From positions 31,245,344-31,309,343 of the forward strand of contig NC_133359.1 of assembly GCF_030506205.2 (NCBI RefSeq): a stretch of 64,000 bases of DNA, read 5' to 3'. Numbering within the stretch: position 1 is the first letter of the stretch; each line of letters starts with the position of its first letter. Under the pieces are notes generated by a model, which saw only the letters and a program-made list of their open reading frames with translations, searched no databases and was not told the DNA's origin. A program made the position numbers and the translations under genes. Of this stretch, positions 22,901-35,265 are shown piece after piece. Source of the DNA: Paramisgurnus dabryanus. Taxonomy: Eukaryota; Chordata; Actinopteri; Cypriniformes; Cobitidae.

Positions 22901-25900
22901 CAATGGTCACTATCTGCTGTGGGTTTACTATCATTCCTCAAAATATTTTCTTTTGTGTTAATCAGAAAAAAAACTAATGCATACACGTTTAAAAGAACAC
23001 GAGGATGAGTAAATTATGAAAGAATTTTCATTGAACCTATAAAATTCCATCATTTTTTTAATCCTACTATGGGAGTCAATGGTCACTATCTGCTGTGGGT
23101 TTACCATCATTCCTCAAAATATTTTCTTTTGTGTTGATCAGAAAAAAACTAATGCATACACGTTTAAAAGAACACGAGAATGAGTAAATTATGAAAGAAT
23201 TTTCATTGAACCTATAAAATTCCATCATTTTTTTATTCCTACTATGGGAGTCAGTGGGTCACTATCTGCTGTGGGTTTACCATCATTCCTCAAAATATTT
23301 TCTTTTGTGTTGATCAGAAAAAAACTAATGCATACAGGTTTAAAACAACACAAGGATGAGTAAATTATGAAAGAATTTTCATTGAACCTATAAAATTCCA
23401 TCATTTTTTTATTCCTACTATGGGAGTCAATGGTCACTATCTGCTGTGGGTTTACCATCATTCCTCAAAATATTTTCTTTTGTGTTTATTAGAAAAAAAC
23501 GAATGCATACAGGTTTAAAACAACAGGAGGATGAATAAATTATGAAAGAATTTTCATTGAACCTAAAAAATTCCATCATTTTTTTATTCCTACTATGGGA
23601 GTCAGTGGGTCACTATCTGCTGTGGGTTTACCATCATTCCTCAAAATATTTTCTTTTGTGTTTATTAGAAAAAAACGAATGCATACAGGTTTAAAACAAC
23701 ACAAGGATGAATAAATTATGAAAGAATTTTCATTGAACCTATAAAATTCCATCATTTTTTTATTCCTACTATGGGAGTCAATGGTCACTATCTGCTGTGG
23801 GTTTACCATCATTCCTCAAAATATTTTCTTTTGTGTTAATCAGAAAAAAACTAATGCATACAGGTTTAAAACAACACAAGGATGAGTAAATTATGAAAGA
23901 AATTTCATTGAACCTATAAAATTCCATCATTTTTTTATTCCTACTATGGGAGTCAATGGTCACTATCTGCTGTGGGTTTACTATCATTCCTCAAAATATT
24001 TTCTTTTGTGTTAATCAGAAAAAAAACTAATGCATACACGTTTAAAAGAACACGAGGATGAGTAAATTATGAAAGAATTTTCATTGAACCTATAAAATTC
24101 CATCATTTTTTATTCCTACTATGGGAGTCAATGGTCACTATCTGCTGTGGGTTTACCATCATTCCTCAAAATATTTTCTTTTGTGTTGATCAGAAAAAAA
24201 CTAATGCATACAGGTTTAAAACAACACAAGGATGAGTAAATTATGAAAGAATTTTCATTGAACATATAAAATTCCATCATTTTTTCATTCCTACTATGGG
24301 AGTCAATGGTCACTATCTGCTGTGGGTTTACCATCATTCCTCAAAATATTTTCTTTTGTGTTTATTAGAAAAAAACGAATGCATACAGGTTTAAAACAAC
24401 ACGAGGATGAATAAATTATGAAAGAATTTTCATTGAACCTAAAAAATTCCATCATTTTTTATTCCTACTATGGGAGTCAATGGTCACTATCTGCTGTGGG
24501 TTTACCATCATTCCTCAAAATATTTTCATTTGTGTTTATTAGAAAAAAACGAATGCATACAGGTTTAAAACAACAGGAGGATGAATAAATTATGAAAGAA
24601 TTTTTATTGAACCTATAAAATTCCATCATTTTTTTATTCCTACTATGGGAGTCAGTGGGTCACTATCTGCTGTGGGTTTACCATCATTCCTCAAAATATT
24701 TTCTTTTGTGTTGATCAGAAAAAAACTAATGCATACAGGTTTAAAACAACACAAGGATGAGTAAATTATGAAAGAATTTTCATTGAACCTATAAAATTCC
24801 ATCATTTTTTTATTCCTACTATGGGAGTCAATGGTCACTATCTGCTGTGGGTTTACCATCATTCCTCAAAATATTTTCTTTTGTGTTTATTAGAAAAAAA
24901 CGAATGCATACAGGTTTAAAACAATACGAGGATGAATAAATTATGAAAGAATTTTCATTGAACCTAAAAAATTCCATCATTTTTTTATTCCTACTATGGG
25001 AGTCAATGGTCACTATCTGCTGTGGGTTTACTATCATTCCTCAAAATATTTTCTTTTGTGTTAATCAGAAAAAAAACTAATGCATACACGTTTAAAAGAA
25101 CACGAGAATGAGTAAATTATGAAAGAATTTTCATTGAACCTATAAAATTCCATCATTTTTTTATTCCTACTATGGGAGTCAGTGGGTCACTATCTGCTGT
25201 GGGTTTACCATCATTCCTCAAAATATTTTCTTTTGTGTTGATCAGAAAAAAACTAATGCATACAGGTTTAAAACAACACAAGGATTAGTAAATTATGAAA
25301 GAATTTTCATTGAACCTATAAAATTCCATCATTTTTTTATTCCTACTATGGGAGTCAATGGTCACTATCTGCTGTGGGTTTACCATCATTCCTCAAAATA
25401 TTTTCTTTTGTGTTGATCAGAAAAAAACTAATGCATACAGGTTTAAAACAACACAAGGATGAATAAATTATGAAAGAATTTTCATTGAACCTAAAAAATT
25501 CCATCATTTTTTTATTCCTACTATGGGAGTCAATGGTCACTATCTGCTGTGGGTTTACCATCATTCCCAAAATATTTTCTTTTGTGTTTATTAGAAAAAA
25601 ACGAATGCATACAGGTTTAAAACAACACAAGGATGAATAAATTATGAAAAAATTTTCATTGAACCTATAAAATTCCATCATTTTTTTATTCCTACTATGG
25701 GAGTCAATGGTCACTATCTGCTGTGGGTTTACTATCATTCCTCAAAATATTTTCTTTTGTGTTAATCAGAAAAAAAACTAATGCATACACGTTTAAAAGA
25801 ACACGAGGATGAGTAAATTATGAAAGAATTTTCATTGAACCTATAAAATTCCATCATTTTTTTAATCCTACTATGGGAGTCAATGGTCACTATCTGCTGT

Positions 25901-28900
25901 GGGTTTACCATCATTCCTCAAAATATTTTCTTTTGTGTTGATCAGAAAAAAACTAATGCATACAGGTTTAAAACAACACAAGGATGAGTAAATTATGAAA
26001 GAATTTTCATTGAACCTATAAAATTCCATCATTTTTTTATTCCTACTATGGGAGTCAATGGTCACTATCTGCTGTGGGTTTACCATCATTCCTCAAAATA
26101 TTTTCTTTTGTGTTTATTAGAAAAAAACTAATGCATACAGGTTTAAAACAACACAAGGATGAGTAAATTATGAAAGAATTTTCATTGAACCTATAAAATT
26201 CCATCATTTTTTTATTCCTACTATGGGAGTCAGTGGGTCACTATCTGCTGTGGGTTTACCATCATTCCTCAAAATATTTTCTTTTGTGTTGATCAGAAAA
26301 AAACTAATGCATACAGGTTTAAAACAACACAAGGATGAATAAATTATGAAAGAATTTTCATTGAACCTAAAAAATTCCATCATTTTTTTATTCCTACTAT
26401 GGGAGTCAATGGTCACTATCTGCTGTGGGTTTACCATCATTCCTCAAAATATTTTCTTTTGTGTTTATTAGAAAAAAACGAATGCATACAGGTTTAAAAC
26501 AACACAAGGATGAATAAATTATGAAAGAATTTTCATTGAACCTATAAAATTCCATCATTTTTTTATTCCTACTATGGGAGTCAATGGTCATTATCTGCTG
26601 TGGGTTTACCATCATTCCTCAAAATATTTTCTTTTGTGTTTATTAGAAAAAAACGAATGCATACAGGTTTAAAACAACACGAGGATGAATAAATTATGAA
26701 AGAATTTTCATTGAACCTAAAAAATTCCATCATTTTTTTATTCCTACTATGGGAGTCAATGGTCACTATCTGCTGTGGGTTTACTATCATTCCTCAAAAT
26801 ATTTTCTTTTGTGTTAATCAGAAAAAAAACTAATGCATACACGTTTAAAAGAACACGAGGATGAGTAAATTATGAAAGAATTTTCATTGAACCTATAAAA
26901 TTCCATCATTTTTTTAATCCTACTATGGGAGTCAATGGTCACTATCTGCTGTGGGTTTACCATCATTCCTCAAAATATTTTCTTTTGTGTTGATCAGAAA
27001 AAAACTAATGCATACAGGTTTAAAACAACACAAGGATGAGTAAATTATGAAAGAATTTTCATTGAACCTATAAAATTCCATCATTTTTTTATTCCTACTA
27101 TGGGAGTCAATGGTCACTATCTGCTGTGGGTTTACCATCATTCCTCAAAATATTTTCTTTTGTGTTTATTAGAAAAAAACTAATGCATACAGGTTTAAAA
27201 CAACACAAGGATGAGTAAATTATGAAAGAATTTTCATTGAACCTATAAAATTCCATCATTTTTTTATTCCTACTATGGGAGTCAGTGGGTCACTATCTGC
27301 TGTGGGTTTACCATCATTCCTCAAAATATTTTCTTTTGTGTTGATCAGAAAAAAACTAATGCATACAGGTTTAAAACAACACAAGGATGAATAAATTATG
27401 AAAGAATTTTCATTGAACCTAAAAAATTCCATCATTTTTTTATTCCTACTATGGGAGTCAATGGTCACTATCTGCTGTGGGTTTACCATCATTCCTCAAA
27501 ATATTTTCTTTTGTGTTTATTAGAAAAAATCGAATGCATACAGGTTTAAAACAACACAAGGATGAATAAATTATGAAAGAATTTTCATTGAACCTATAAA
27601 ATTCCATCATTTTTTTATTCCTACTATGGGAGTCAATGGTCACTATCTGCTGTGGGTTTACCATCATTCCTCAAAATATTTTCTTTTGTGTTTATTAGAA
27701 AAAAACGAATGCATACAGGTTTAAAACAACACGAGGATGAATAAATTATGAAAGAATTTTCATTGAACCTAAAAAATTCCATCATTTTTTTATTCCTACT
27801 ATGGGAGTCAATGGTCACTATCTGCTGTGGGTTTACCATCATTCCTCAAAATATTTTCTTTTGTGTTGATCAGAAAAAAACTAATACATACAGGTTTAAA
27901 ACAACACAAGGATGAATAAATTATGAAAGAATTTTCATTGAACCTATAAAATTCAATCATTTTTTTAATCCTACTATGGGAGTCAATGGTCACTATCTGC
28001 TGTGGGTTTACCATCATTCCTCAAAATATTTTCTTTTGTGTTAATCAGAAAAAAACTACTGCATACAGGTTTAAAACAACACAAGGATGAGTAAATGATG
28101 AAAGAATTTTCATTGAACCTATAAAATTCCATCATTTTTTTATTCCTACTATGGGAGTCAGTGGGTCACTATCTGCTGTGGGTTTACCATCATTCCTCAA
28201 AATATTTTCTTTTGTGTTGATCAGAAAAAAACTAATGCATACAGGTTTAAAACAACACAAGGATGAATAAATTATGAAAGAATTTTCATTGAACCTCAAA
28301 AATTCCATCATTTTTTTATTCCTACTATGGGAGTCAATGGTCACTATCTGCTGTGGGTTTACCATCATTCCTCAAAATATTTTCTTTTGTGTTTATTAGA
28401 AAAAAACGAATGCATACAGGTTTAAAACAACACAAGGATGAATAAATTATGAAAGAATTTTCATTGAACCTATAAAATTCCTTCATTTTTTTATTCCTAC
28501 TATGGGAGTCAATGGTCACTATCTGCTGTGGGTTTACTATCATTCCTCAAAATATTTTCTTTTGTGTTAATCAGAAAAAAAAACTAATGCATACACGTTT
28601 AAAAGAACACAAGGATGAGTAAATTATGAAAGAATTTTCATTGAACCTATAAAATTCCATCATTTTTTTAATCCTACTATGGGAGTCAATGGTCACTATC
28701 TGCTGTGGGTTTACCATCATTCCTCAAAATATTTTCTTTTGTGTTGATCAGAAAAAACTAATGCATACAGGTTTAAAACAACACAAGGATGAGTAAATTA
28801 TGAAAGAATTTTCATTGAACCTATAAAATTCCATCATTTTTTTATTCCTACTATGGGAGTCAGTGGGTCACTATCTGCTGTGGGTTTACCATCATTCCTC

Positions 28901-29987
28901 AAAATATTTTCTTTTGTGTTGATCAGAAAAAAACTAATGCATACAGGTTTAAAACAACACAAGGATGAGTAAATTATGAAAGAATTTTCATTGAACCTAT
29001 AAAATTCCATCATTTTTTTATTCCTACTATGGGAGTCAATGGTCACTATCTGCTGTGGGTTTACCATCATTCCTCAAAATATTTTCTTTTGTGTTTATTA
29101 GAAAAAAACGAATGCATACAGGTTTAAAACAACACGAGGATGAATAAATTATGAAAGAATTTTCATTGAACCTAAAAAATTCCATCATTTTTTGATTCCT
29201 ACTATGGGAGTCAATGGTCACTATCTGCTGTGGGTTTACTATCATTCCTCAAAATATTTTCTTTTGTGTTAATCAGAAAAAAAACTAATGCATACACGTT
29301 TTAAAGAACACGAGAATGAGTAAATTATGAAAGAATTTTCATTGAACCTATAAAATTCCATCATTTTTTTATTCCTACTATGGGAGTCAGTGGGTCACTA
29401 TCTGCTGTGGGTTTACCATCATTCCTCAAAATATTTTCTTTTGTGTTGATCAGAAAAAAACTAATGCATACAGGTTTAAAACAACACAAGGATGAGTAAA
29501 TTATGAAAGAATTTTCATTGAACCTATAAAATTCCATCATTTTTTTATTCCTACTATGGGAGTCAATGGTCACTATCTGCTGTGGGTTTACCATCATTCC
29601 TCAAAATATTTTCTTTTGTGTTTATTAGAAAAAAACGAATGCATACAGGTTTAAAACAACACGAGGATGAATAAATTATGAAAGAATTTTCATTGAACCT
29701 AAAAAATTCCATCATTTTTTTATTCCTACTATGGGAGTCAATGGTCACTATCTGCTGTGGGTTTACCATCATTCCTCAAAATATTTTCTTTTGTGTTTAT
29801 TAGAAAAAAACGAATGCATACAGGTTTAAAACAACACGAGGATGAATAAATTATGAAAGAATTTTCATTGAACCTATAAAATTCCATCATTTTTTTATTC
29901 CTACTATGGGAGTCAGTGGGTCACTATCTGCTGTGGGTTTACCATCATTCCTCAAAATATTTTCTTTTGTGTTGATCAGAAAAAAAC

Positions 29988-30196
29988 GTCAGGTTACGAC
30001 TGTAACCGTGGTTCCCTGAGATAGGGAACGAGACGCTGTGTCATGTAATGACATTATGGGGAACGCTATGCAGCGTGACGCGCGTGAATATTGTGTCAAC
30101 TAGGTCTATATATAGACGCCGGCGGATGACGTCAAGAGTGACGTGGCAACGCGAGGCTATAACTAGGCGGAAATAATATAGGTCAAACAGCTTCTG
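29988..30196 (-). repeat. Left inverted terminal repeat, copy 2
   Basis: Extension 29988-30031 and core 30032-30196, the inverted match of 35083-35247. Same inverted-repeat motifs, TATA-like box (30106-30115) and CRE-like palindrome (30127-30134) as copy 1. Confidence 0.93.
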
Positions 30197-30242
30197 TTAA
30201 AATTGAAGCGAATGCTACAGGCACAAGGAGTTATGGCAAAGG

Positions 30243-30352
30243 GACACAGCGTCTCGTTCCCTATCTCAGGGAACCACGGTTACAGTCGTAACCTGACGTT
30301 CCCTTTCAAGGGATCCTTGACGCTGTGTCATGTAATGACATTATGGGGAACG
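30243..30352 (-). other. Internal complementary region, copy 2
   Basis: Positions 30243-30297 are complementary to the left terminus and 30301-30352 to the right terminus, with GTT at 30298-30300. Unchanged from copy 1. Confidence 0.93.
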
Positions 30353-30404
30353 AGATACCCACTACGCCATAATTAATTGTGACTGTCTGTAAGTGTGAAG
30401 GTGT

Positions 30405-31283
30405 CTACGCACAACTTAAGACATAAAGACCTGAGATCCCGGTAGAAAATGGAGGTCTAAAAACATAATACCTCATAAAAATGTGTGGGGGAGATTATCC
30501 CGCCACACCACAAAGCATGGAGGTCCCTGACAAAGGGGCCAGATAAGACGCCATACTCCTAGTCGAGTGTGCCCTAATTTTCGCAGAGGTGAAAACATAA
30601 TGTGCACCTCATACGCTATAAAAATAGCCTCCACAATCAATTATTGATTGTTTGTTTAGAGGAAGAATGTTCTCTCTTGGAGAACCAAACACAGACCAAA
30701 GGTTGGTCGGATCTTCTAAGGTGGAAGATCTATTAATGTAAACCTCTAAAAAACCCTCAGGGCATAGAAGATGTAGCCTCTGTTGATCCGCCGACTCTTG
30801 AGGAGGAGGATGAAAAAGCCTGAAAGACCAATGTTCTAGCCACATTGCTAGGAACCTTGGGAACATAACCCGGTCTTGGGTGCAAATAGCCTTAATATGT
30901 CCTGAAGCAAACTCCAGGATAGAGAAGAAGCTGATAAGCTTGGAAGTTGCCCACTCTCCTCGGAGAAGTGATGGCTAATAAAAAGGCTAACTCCAGTGAC
31001 AGAAACTTAACTGTACACAAGTTAATGGGTTCGAAAGGTGCCATAAAGAACCCCTTTCAGAACTACTGCCAGGTCCCATACTGGAACTCTGATTTGAGCA
31101 GGAGGCCTCATCCTAAATGTACCACCCAATAAGGCGTGAAGGCAGAGATAGCCGCAGCATATACTCCGATAGTAAATGGATATAAACCGGATGAAAACCC
31201 GGTATTGTAAAAATTCCAGAACTGAAGCCAGTGGGCAGTTTGGAAGTAAATGTTTGTCACTACACAGAGTAGTGAATAATCTC
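30405..31283 (-). pseudogene. DIRS tyrosine recombinase, broken (copy 2)
   Basis: Counterpart of 8302-9180 with the same R-box (30966-30943), AHSTRS box (30572-30555), RYYVF tyrosine (30473-30459), premature stop (30497-30495) and terminal stop (30407-30405). No change was seen relative to copy 1. Confidence 0.86.
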
Positions 31284-32651
31284 CATTTAAAACAGCCTTA
31301 AATGTCGCCTGGAGCGAAACTCCAGGTATGAAGAAGCAGCTGATAAGCTTGTTAGTCACTCACTCTCCTCAGAGAAGTGATGCTACTACCCATAGAGCCC
31401 TCAGGGATACGAGTGTGAAACCAGAGATAGCCTCAGCATATACTCTGGGTATAAACCGGATAAAAAACCGGTATTGTAAAAATTCCAGAACTGAAGCCAC
31501 TGGGCAGTTTGGAACTAAATATGTCGTCACTACACCAGGTAGTTAAAATAGCCTTAATTCGTCTGAAGCGAACTCCAGGCATGAATAAGAAGTCACTCAC
31601 TCTCCTCAGAGAAGTGATGGCTAATAAAAAGGCTAACTTCAGTGACAGAACTTTATCTGTACATGAATCAATGTGTTCGAAAGAGGCCATGAGAAGGGCT
31701 TTCGAAACAACTACAGATAGAGCCCTTAGTAATAAGAGCATAAAAACAGAGATAGCCGCAGCCTATACTCTGGTAGTAAATGGATATAAACCGGATGAAA
31801 AAACGGTATTGTAAAAATTCCAGAACTGAAGCCAATGGGCAGTTTGGAAGTAAATGTTTGTCACTACCCCGAGTAGTGAATAGCCTCCATTTAAAATAGC
31901 CTTAATTTCATCTGGACCTCATTTGTGTTTTTCTGTATAAACATTAATTACATCTAGATCCTCAGAACTAGAGTAATTCACAGCCCTCACAGTTAAAACG
32001 GGTGAAGCCGACTCGCGGGCACCCGTTGAACCATGATGGCTAATAAAAAAGGCTAACTTCAGTGACAGAAATGTATCTGTACATGAGTCAAATGTGTTCG
32101 AAAGAGGCCATGAGAAGGGCTTTCGAAGCACTACAGATAGAACCCTTAGAAATAGGAGCATAGACACAGAGATAGCCGCAGCCTATACTCTGGTAGTAAA
32201 TGGATATAAACCGGATGAAAACCGATTTTGTAAAAATTCCAGAACTGAAGCCACTGGGCAGTTTGGAAATAAATTGTTGTCACTAAACCGAGTAGTGAAT
32301 AGTCTCCATTTAAAATAGTTTTAATTTCGTGTGAAGCTCATTTGTGTTTTATGTATAAACATTAATTACATCTAGATCCTCAGAACTAGAGAAATTCACA
32401 GCCCTCACGGTTAAAACGGATGAAGCCGACTTGCGGGCACCTGTTGAACTATGATGGCTAATAAAAAGGCTAACTTCAGTGACAGAAATGTATCTGCACA
32501 TAAGTCAAATGTGTTTGAAAGAGGCCATGAAAAGGGCTTTCGAAACACTAAAAAGAGCCCTTAGTAATAGGAGCATAAAAACAGAAATAGTGGATCTTAA
32601 ATCTGGAGTAATCTCCATTTTAAACCATAATCTTTCGAATAGTATGGGCTT
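31284..32651 (-). repeat. Partial recombinase duplications with two 110-bp modules (copy 2)
   Basis: Counterpart of 9181-10548. R-box landmarks are at 31380 (deleted form), 31616, 32035 and 32454; modules are at 31924-32033 and 32343-32451. Identical arrangement to copy 1. Confidence 0.77.
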
Positions 32652-32663
32652 TACAACCTCAGC

Positions 32664-32723
32664 CCCTGCCTCGACAGGGTGTCTGCTCTCACATTCTGGA
32701 CCCTGGGGATGTCTGAATGACAA
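32664..32723 (-). pseudogene. RNase H C-terminal remnant (copy 2)
   Basis: Same VRADTLSRQG motif as 10561-10620. The RNase H body is missing here too. Confidence 0.69.
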
Positions 32724-32792
32724 AAAATTTCCCGTGAGACCAAAGGAGAACCTGATGCGCCAGTCTGTATAGAGGGCGCGACCTCAGGCCTC

Positions 32793-33553
32793 CCTAATAC
32801 TAGATGCTGCCGCCAACGGACCTAACACTCTAGAAAGTGCTTTACGGTGTAAAATTGGCCTTATCTGATCCTAGACACTGATGCCAGGATCGACTCTGTG
32901 TGTGTAGGAGACATACGTGCCTACATCCTCACTGAGTCCCAAGTTACCCAAAGAAATAATATTTTCTGCTAGTGGGTTAAAATGCCCTTTTTGGCGTTGT
33001 TCCGTAGCCCTAGGCGCTTCATATGGGCAAGGACGACATCTCGATGCCGAACTGCCATGTCTCGAGACTGGACTAACACAAGCCAATAGTCTATGTAATT
33101 AAGTATTTGGATCCCTTGAAGTCTCAGAGGAGCAAGGGTTAAATCCATGCATTATGCGCTGTGAAAGAACTACTCTGAACGGCAGAACCCGATATTGGTA
33201 TGGTTTGCCCCCGAAAGCAAACCTGGGATTTCCAGATGCTGCAGGAGGATAGATATATGGACATAGGGGTCCTTAAAATGTATCATGACGAACCAGTCCT
33301 CAGACCTGATTAACGCCACAGTAAAAGGAATTGTCAGTCTTAGAATTTTTATCTCTTCAGAGATCGATCTAAATAGGCCTCAGCCCTCCATCCTTCTTTG
33401 GTACAATAAAATAATGGCTATAAAGCAATGACCTATTCCTTTAATAAGGTGGTCTTTTTCCGGGGCCCACCTCGGTGGGTAAAACCCCTCCGAACCTGGG
33501 AGGATGGGAAACAAACTGAATTATGTAGCCTTTCTCTATAAACTCTAGCAGCC
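32793..33553 (-). pseudogene. DIRS reverse transcriptase, broken (copy 2)
   Basis: Counterpart of 10690-11450. VPKKDGGLRPI lies near 33404-33372, IHFKDPY at 33283-33263 and YIDY at 33097-33083. It has the same lost catalytic aspartates and frameshifts. Confidence 0.86.
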
Positions 33554-34572
33554 ATTTTGTGACATTTTTTAATTTTCTCCACTCATGGAAAAATGCACTA
33601 AAAAGGAGATTGACTCCAGAATGCTCACTGCCCTGAAGCGGAGGACCGGCAGGGCACAGCTGAGCTACTAAGAAAAACCCTATTGTTCTGTTTTATATGT
33701 CTTTTTTAATGGAGACAAAAATTAGGTATTCTTTAATGAAGACGGAACATAAGGGGTTAACAAACTATTTTGTATGTGAGGGCACATCGGGCACAGGTTT
33801 TATCTGTGCTCTATGAAAAGTGCCCTAAGAGGCCACTTGTGAACGACAGGTCCCCTTTAACGCAGCCTTATGATTTTGAGACAATGACTGCTCTCAGATC
33901 AGCCTTATATGCCTCTCTGGTTGCTGGTTGTTGTTTCGTCCCCCAAGCTCTCTGAGGGAGAGGGGGGGCACGAGAGACAACACTCTGTTTTTGTTATCTG
34001 TATGTTGATGAATACTGTTTAGATGCAGATTCTCGGGGGAAACTGCGACGAGGAAAACCCCGTTTCTTTAGTAGCACGGAGAGAAAGCTCCGCCGCTCTC
34101 CTGAGCTCATCTAATATTACAGGATTCAGGTTCACCCTTTAATTCATACAATATCTGCTTGATATGCGTGAAGAATGCCAATATTGCGAAGGCATGCTCC
34201 AGCGCGACCCGCGACCATATAAACTTGTTAATCCATTTATATTGTTGCTGTCTCTCGCAACAAATAAACCGCGAGATACTTTCAATACGGGCATTTGCCG
34301 TATCTGCATTATTTAAAACCCCCCCAAAAAGGGTTAAGAAACTCGCTGATGTGTTTAACAATAAATGAGAGGAGTCTGCATATCTGCATGGTCTTCCGTT
34401 TAAAAACGTATCAGTGTAAATCAGGGAAGAAAGTTAAACCTCTTTCGTCAAGTTCACTGGCAGCCTTCACTTTGTGCTGGTCAGTAAAGTCAATATTAGA
34501 TTGTTACAGCCGATCGGGTCACAACATAATAGTTCTTCGTAACATGGAGAAAGGGTATAAATCAGTAAGCTT
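33554..34572 (-). pseudogene. Probable gag-derived remnant (copy 2)
   Basis: Counterpart of 11451-12469; an 84-codon minus-strand frame lies at 34361-34107. Assigned by position only, no recognised domain. Confidence 0.38.
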
Positions 34573-34801
34573 TGTGTTTTCTGTATAAACATTAATTACA
34601 TCTAGATCCTCAGAACTAGAGTAATTCACAACACTCGCGGATAAACGGGTGAAGCCGCTCACGGGCACCCATTGAACCACAAGGCTTGCGGGGTTTGTTT
34701 TCTGTATAAACATTAATTACATCTAGATCCTCAGAACTAGAGTAATTCACAACACTCGCGGATAAACGGGTGAAGCCGCTCACGGGCACCCATTGAACCA
34801 C
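34573..34801 (-). repeat. Tandem pair of the 110-bp module (copy 2)
   Basis: Instances 34573-34680 and 34694-34801, 121 bp apart, as in copy 1. The following 34802-35082 is the presumed leader, with the CA run at 34904-34917 and no gene. Confidence 0.7.
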
Positions 34802-35082
34802 GCTTGCGAAAACCCATCGAGAGCGGAGCATTTGAATGGTATTTTCTCACAATGCCCGCACGCCTCCCCCTCGGGGGAAAGCATGCGTGTAGTCCGCACC
34901 AAACACACACACACACAAAGCTCGTGCTATCCCCGTCAATAATAATCTAGGACAGGGGGTAACACACTTCTAATTCCCTTTCTCTTATCCATGTTTCCCT
35001 AGTTTTTTAAACTAATCTAATCTAATCTCACTAGATATAGATTTAGACACATTCACATTCACACAAGCGTTCGCTGAAATAG

Positions 35083-35265
35083 CAGAAGCTGTTTGACCTA
35101 TATTATTTCCGCCTAGTTATAGCCTCGCGTTGCCACGTCACTCTTGACGTCATCCGCCGGCGTCTATATATAGACCTAGTTGACACAATATTCACGCGCG
35201 TCACGCTGCATAGCGTTCCCCATAATGTCATTACATGACACAGCGTCAAGGATCCCTTGAAAGGG
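35083..35265 (-). repeat. Right inverted terminal repeat, copy 2
   Basis: Core 35083-35247 with 18-bp extension 35248-35265 ending in CCCTTGAAAGGG. AAC at 35266-35268 follows and the satellite resumes. Confidence 0.93.

Larger units (their letters stand above)
13163..29987 (+). repeat. Satellite array, block B (about 175-bp monomer)
   Basis: About 96 monomers in the same orientation and register as block A. Resuming at TAATACATAC immediately after the element shows that one monomer was split. The block contains the right part of duplication copy 1 (to 20159), about 1.9 kb of intervening satellite, and the left part of copy 2 (from 22104 or earlier). Monomers with the deletion form GAGTAATTATGTAAG (near 14425, 16528, 21260 and 22660) serve as internal markers. 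No gene is present. Confidence 0.97.
29988..35265 (-). mobile_element. Degenerate DIRS-like tyrosine-recombinase retrotransposon, copy 2
   Basis: Same element, same length, strand and AAC borders (29985-29987 and 35266-35268) as copy 1; every open frame translates identically. It sits in the same position of the same satellite context, so it is a duplicate of one insertion, not a second insertion event. All defects of copy 1 are shared, so both were dead before duplication. Confidence 0.92.

Noticed and set aside
29988..35265. Second, independent DIRS insertion
   Set aside because: The borders, the split monomer and more than 7 kb of flanking satellite on each side are the same as in copy 1, so it is a duplicate of one event.
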